Below are positions 6,543 through 8,256 of a stretch of DNA of 8,256 bases, piece after piece. The DNA comes from Methanolinea sp. UBA477 (GTDB taxonomy: Archaea > Halobacteriota > Methanomicrobia > Methanomicrobiales > Methanospirillaceae), in NCBI GenBank assembly GCA_002509485.1, contig DAWO01000047.1:1-8256 (forward strand), written 5' to 3'. A program made the translations under genes and the position numbers. Position 1 is the stretch's first letter, and the number at the start of each line of letters is the position of its first letter. The notes under the pieces are model-generated. The model was not told the origin of the DNA. It did no database searches and worked only from the letters and a program-made list of their open reading frames with translations.

Positions 6543-7208
6543 TTGGTCATTTTTTTCCTATCCATCAATCCTCTGGCGCAGGATGGTACATCATGGCAGG
6601 AAGGGGGAGGGTCCGCCGGGGGTCCGGGTGTTGCCATGGGATCCATCGTCATGGTTCTCATCCATTCTCCCTGGTACCGGGCCGTCGTTCAGGGGAGAGA
6701 CTGTCGGCATCATCGGCAGGAAAGGAGCCCGGGAATTATACAACAGCTTTCTGGTGCCATCATCGGGTTCTTCATCCTGGTATGTGGTGGGATCTGCGTC
6801 CCTTCAACCCCCGGATCTCCCAACGCCCGGGGTGTCCACACATTCCACGCTTTCGGCCGGCAGCTACACCGTGCAATCCCCGAATCTGACGGCGTCTGCA
6901 ATCGCAAGAGCACGGGGGAGATGCGTATGATAAAAGCTAAAAATCAACAATTTCGTTCCGGCCAACCTGGCCACCCTGAATGGATAAATGGAGAAACCCC
7001 GGAAAAAGGGGGGAGTTTCGAGGCTTCTCGATTTCAAGGGTTTTTGCAGAGGGGAGGCATCCGATCCCCGGAACGGGAATCTCTATTCCGCCTCCTCACA
7101 CTACAGGTGCGCAGGTCAGGGTTTAAATCACGGCCGTGTGCCGTGAAAGTAAAACCGCCCTTCCCATGCCTGGCGCAGGGATTATCTTTCTTTATGTCGA
7201 TGAGATAA
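6543..7208 (+). CDS. Doubtful hypothetical ORF between khtT and rlmH
   Basis: An uninterrupted frame of 221 codons starts at TTG 6543 (an internal ATG lies at 6636) and ends in TAA at 7206-7208, eight bases before rlmH. I recognise no domain. Two stretches are hydrophobic: about residues 29-41 (GVAMGSIVMVLIH) and 71-86 (GAIIGFFILVCGGICV). The second half (after residue 110) is polar, of mixed composition and looks non-coding. It runs straight through the inverted repeats at 6993-7095. In favour: such length by chance is uncommon at this base composition, and a TATA-like TTAAAATAC at 6513-6521 sits about 26 bases before the TTG. Against: no ribosome-binding site, a poor start codon and no family likeness. 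It is probably not a gene. Confidence 0.2.
   Translation: MVIFFLSINPLAQDGTSWQEGGGSAGGPGVAMGSIVMVLIHSPWYRAVVQGRDCRHHRQERSPGIIQQLSGAIIGFFILVCGGICVPSTPGSPNARGVHTFHAFGRQLHRAIPESDGVCNRKSTGEMRMIKAKNQQFRSGQPGHPEWINGETPEKGGSFEASRFQGFLQRGGIRSPERESLFRLLTLQVRRSGFKSRPCAVKVKPPFPCLAQGLSFFMSMR
6993..7031 (+). repeat. Two adjacent inverted repeats (possible RNA hairpins)
   Basis: The first pairs GAAAC plus CCC (6993-7000) with GGG and GTTTC (7011-7019), with one bulged A at 7014 and a purine-rich loop. The second pairs TCGAG (7018-7022) with CTCGA (7027-7031) around a GCTT loop. They share two bases, so they would stack or compete. They lie about 190 bases before rlmH and could belong to a leader or a small RNA. 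Function is unknown. Confidence 0.5.
7053..7095 (+). repeat. Nested inverted repeat upstream of rlmH
   Basis: GGAGGC (7053-7058) pairs with GCCTCC (7090-7095). Immediately inside its right arm, GGAAT (7076-7080) pairs with ATTCC (7085-7089) around CTCT. The nested arrangement would give a stable two-stem RNA or a cruciform. No known riboswitch consensus is evident. Confidence 0.5.
7121..7129 (+). promoter_or_regulatory. Candidate TATA box for rlmH
   Basis: GTTTAAATC is the best TATA-like sequence ahead of rlmH. It would start transcription near 7150 and give a leader of about 65 bases. A weaker alternative, TTTATG at 7192-7197, lies about 23 bases before the ATG and would give a leaderless mRNA. 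No strong ribosome-binding site precedes the ATG, so sequence alone does not decide between them. Confidence 0.35.
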
Positions 7209-7216
7209 CCAGGCAG

Positions 7217-7696
7217 ATGCAGATACGGATAATCGCGGTGGGAAGAACGAAGGAACATTTTCTCAAAGAGGGAATCGCCGAGTATACGAAGCGGCTCTCT
7301 TCCTACTGCCGCGTTGAGATAAAGGAGGTACAGGAAGAGAAGCTCCAGGAACCGCTCTCCCGGAATGAGCGAGACAGTGCCATGCAGCGTGAGGCCGGGA
7401 GAGTCTTACGAGCGATCAATAAAAACAGCCTCGTCGTCGCACTCGATCCAGGTGGCCTGCCATGGACAAGCGAAGAATTTGCACGTCAGATCACGGGATG
7501 GGAACTCTCCGGGAGAAGCGACCTGGCATTTATTATCGGCGGTGCGTCGGGGCTTTCGGAGGGGCTCCTCGACAAGGCCGATCTCCGTCTCTCACTCTCG
7601 CCGATGACATTTACCCACCAGATGACGCGTCTTATCCTGCTGGAGCAGATCTACCGGGCGTTTCGTATCTCAAGAGGGGAGCCGTACCACCGGTAA
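7217..7696 (+). CDS. rlmH: 23S rRNA (pseudouridine-1915-N3)-methyltransferase RlmH
   Basis: The 159-residue SPOUT-class methyltransferase is known in bacteria to methylate N3 of pseudouridine 1915 (E. coli numbering) in helix 69 of the large-subunit rRNA, using S-adenosylmethionine, on assembled 70S ribosomes. The start MQIRIIAVGRTKEHFL is the family N-terminus; the frame is open further upstream to about 7136, but the extra residues match nothing. The SAM-binding knot is visible as VVALDPGG (73-80), FIIGGASGLSEG (105-116) and LSLSPMTFTHQMTRLILLEQ (125-144). It ends in YRAFRISRGEPYHR, the conserved C-terminus that enters the active site. The C-terminal motif resembles the Firmicutes form (OrfX-like) more than the E. 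coli form. Length matches the family (155-160). It stands alone, convergent with a radical SAM gene 21 bases beyond its stop. Confidence 0.95.
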   Translation: MQIRIIAVGRTKEHFLKEGIAEYTKRLSSYCRVEIKEVQEEKLQEPLSRNERDSAMQREAGRVLRAINKNSLVVALDPGGLPWTSEEFARQITGWELSGRSDLAFIIGGASGLSEGLLDKADLRLSLSPMTFTHQMTRLILLEQIYRAFRISRGEPYHR

Positions 7697-7717
7697 GGGG
7701 ATTTTCACTGCCCGCTA

Positions 7718-8256
7718 TCAGGGAATGATCTCGCACCCGTTATAGCGGGTATGCATAAATTCCTCTTCAGAAATTTTCCCGGACTCCATCAGGCACCGGA
7801 TATCCGGAAGGATCTCCTGTATACCAGCAAGAAGATTCCTGACCGATTCGCATACGGGAATACGCCGATCATCGGGCCAGAGGTTCGTGATATTTGAATA
7901 AAGACACCTGCCTCCGCAGAAGTCCCGTACATCACAGGTGGTGCATGCTCCGCCGATCGGTATTTCGCGAAGGTCGCCTGGCGAGGTCGAGCCGACATGG
8001 CCTGCATAATACTCTTTCATTCCGACCATTACCGGGCAGGGGCCGATACTTCCGTCGGTCATGATGGCATAGTTGGAATGGCCCGCCCCGCACCGGAGCT
8101 GTGCCGGCCTGCCCAGGAGAAGATCTTCTGTCGTTGACAGGAACGGGTACCACCTCTTTACGACCCCCATCTCTTCCATCATATCCCTCCAGAACCGGAG
8201 GAGCCGGTGTATCCCCGGGTTGTAGCAGGCGTTGAGCCAATCCGGAAAGGCCGGGC
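7718..8256 (-). CDS. Radical SAM/SPASM peptide-modifying enzyme, C-terminal part (truncated)
   Basis: The frame is open from the right edge to the TGA at 7720-7718 and gives 178 residues. The N-terminus with the CxxxCxxC radical SAM motif lies outside the window. The visible part is a complete SPASM auxiliary-cluster domain: a cysteine, 12 residues, Gly, 4 residues, Cys (CGAGHSNYAIMTDGSIGPC), then C-x2-C-x5-C-x3-C (CTTCDVRDFCGGRC), and a final Cys in PVCESV. This is the known SPASM pattern for binding one or two extra 4Fe-4S clusters, typical of enzymes that modify ribosomal peptides or protein side chains. The C-terminal end, YNGCEIIP, recalls the putative peptide-modifying enzymes of Archaeoglobus and methanogens (the AF1577-type group). 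That subfamily call is from memory and tentative. No precursor peptide gene is visible on this side; any partner would be beyond the right edge. SPASM assignment is very secure; substrate is unknown. Confidence 0.9.
   Translation of the reverse strand, partial: PAFPDWLNACYNPGIHRLLRFWRDMMEEMGVVKRWYPFLSTTEDLLLGRPAQLRCGAGHSNYAIMTDGSIGPCPVMVGMKEYYAGHVGSTSPGDLREIPIGGACTTCDVRDFCGGRCLYSNITNLWPDDRRIPVCESVRNLLAGIQEILPDIRCLMESGKISEEEFMHTRYNGCEIIP

Larger units (their letters stand above)
6491..7216. other. 726-base interval without a recognised gene
   Basis: This gap lies between divergent khtT and rlmH. Its first 30 bases carry the khtT promoter. From about 6590 to 6920 it is GC-rich, with no family I can recognise in any frame. 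From 6925 to 6955 there is an AT-rich patch containing GATAAAAGC, which could be a TATA element. From 6990 to 7095 it is rich in inverted repeats. I find no convincing tRNA, SRP RNA, RNase P RNA, CRISPR repeat or insertion-sequence end. Two open frames within it are listed separately or as findings with low confidence. Confidence 0.7.

Noticed and set aside
6602..6640. A G-rich run reminiscent of archaeal SRP or RNase P RNA
   Set aside because: The diagnostic SRP helix-8 motif (GGAAGGGAGCA with its partner strand) and the RNase P conserved regions are not present in order.
7105..7145. A T-arm-like stretch (GGTCAGGGTTTAAATCACGG) suggesting a tRNA gene or relic before rlmH
   Set aside because: The T-stem pairs at only three of five positions, the loop has T in place of the invariant C56, and no matching acceptor or anticodon arm lies upstream.
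6572..7183. The 10-base direct repeat CTGGCGCAGG near 6573 and 7172
   Set aside because: It is only two copies about 600 bases apart with unrelated flanks and no associated mobile gene; chance is adequate.
7670..7696. The rlmH 3' end as an integration site, as for SCC elements in the staphylococcal homologue orfX
   Set aside because: No second copy of the end sequence, no recombinase and no element follow; the next gene begins 21 bases on in convergent orientation.
1..8256. CRISPR arrays, insertion sequences or phage genes
   Set aside because: No regularly spaced repeats, transposase or integrase motifs were seen in any frame.

Overview
The window looks like a chromosomal segment of a methanogenic euryarchaeon, most likely a Methanomicrobiales-type organism. 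The evidence is an archaeal class I release factor, a Taw1-type wyosine synthase, a phosphoseryl-tRNA synthetase (SepRS, confined to methanogens and a few relatives such as Archaeoglobus), moderately GC-rich coding DNA, and archaeal start signals: ATGA/TGATG overlaps and a TATA box placed for a leaderless mRNA. The genus is an inference; no rRNA is present to confirm it.

Left part, + strand, 1-4802: a tightly packed translation operon. In order it holds the C-terminal half of aRF1 (cut by the window edge), arginyl-tRNA synthetase (argS), the radical-SAM tRNA-4-demethylwyosine synthase (taw1) and O-phosphoserine-tRNA(Cys) ligase (sepS). Successive genes overlap by 1, 20 and 4 bases, so co-transcription and translational coupling are very likely. 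All four products act on tRNA or the ribosomal A site.

Middle part, - strand, 6490-4815: a two-gene potassium or sodium/proton antiporter operon of the KhtTU type. It encodes a soluble regulatory subunit with an RCK_C (TrkA-C) domain, followed with a 1-base overlap by a CPA2 membrane transporter. It converges on sepS with only 12 bases between the stop codons.

6491-7216: 726 bases with no recognisable gene. The left end carries the khtT promoter. The rest holds a 221-codon open frame of doubtful reality, an opposite-strand frame interrupted by two stops, and a cluster of inverted repeats in front of rlmH that could form RNA structure.

Right part: rlmH (+), a bacterial-style SPOUT methyltransferase of the large-subunit rRNA, converges with 21 bases between stop codons on the C-terminal part of a SPASM-domain radical SAM enzyme (-). 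The latter runs off the right edge and resembles the putative peptide-modifying enzymes of methanogens and Archaeoglobus.

Most of the window is conserved housekeeping. The parts that merit a second look are the radical SAM/SPASM gene, the unexplained 726-base interval, the compact translation operon and the archaeal RlmH.
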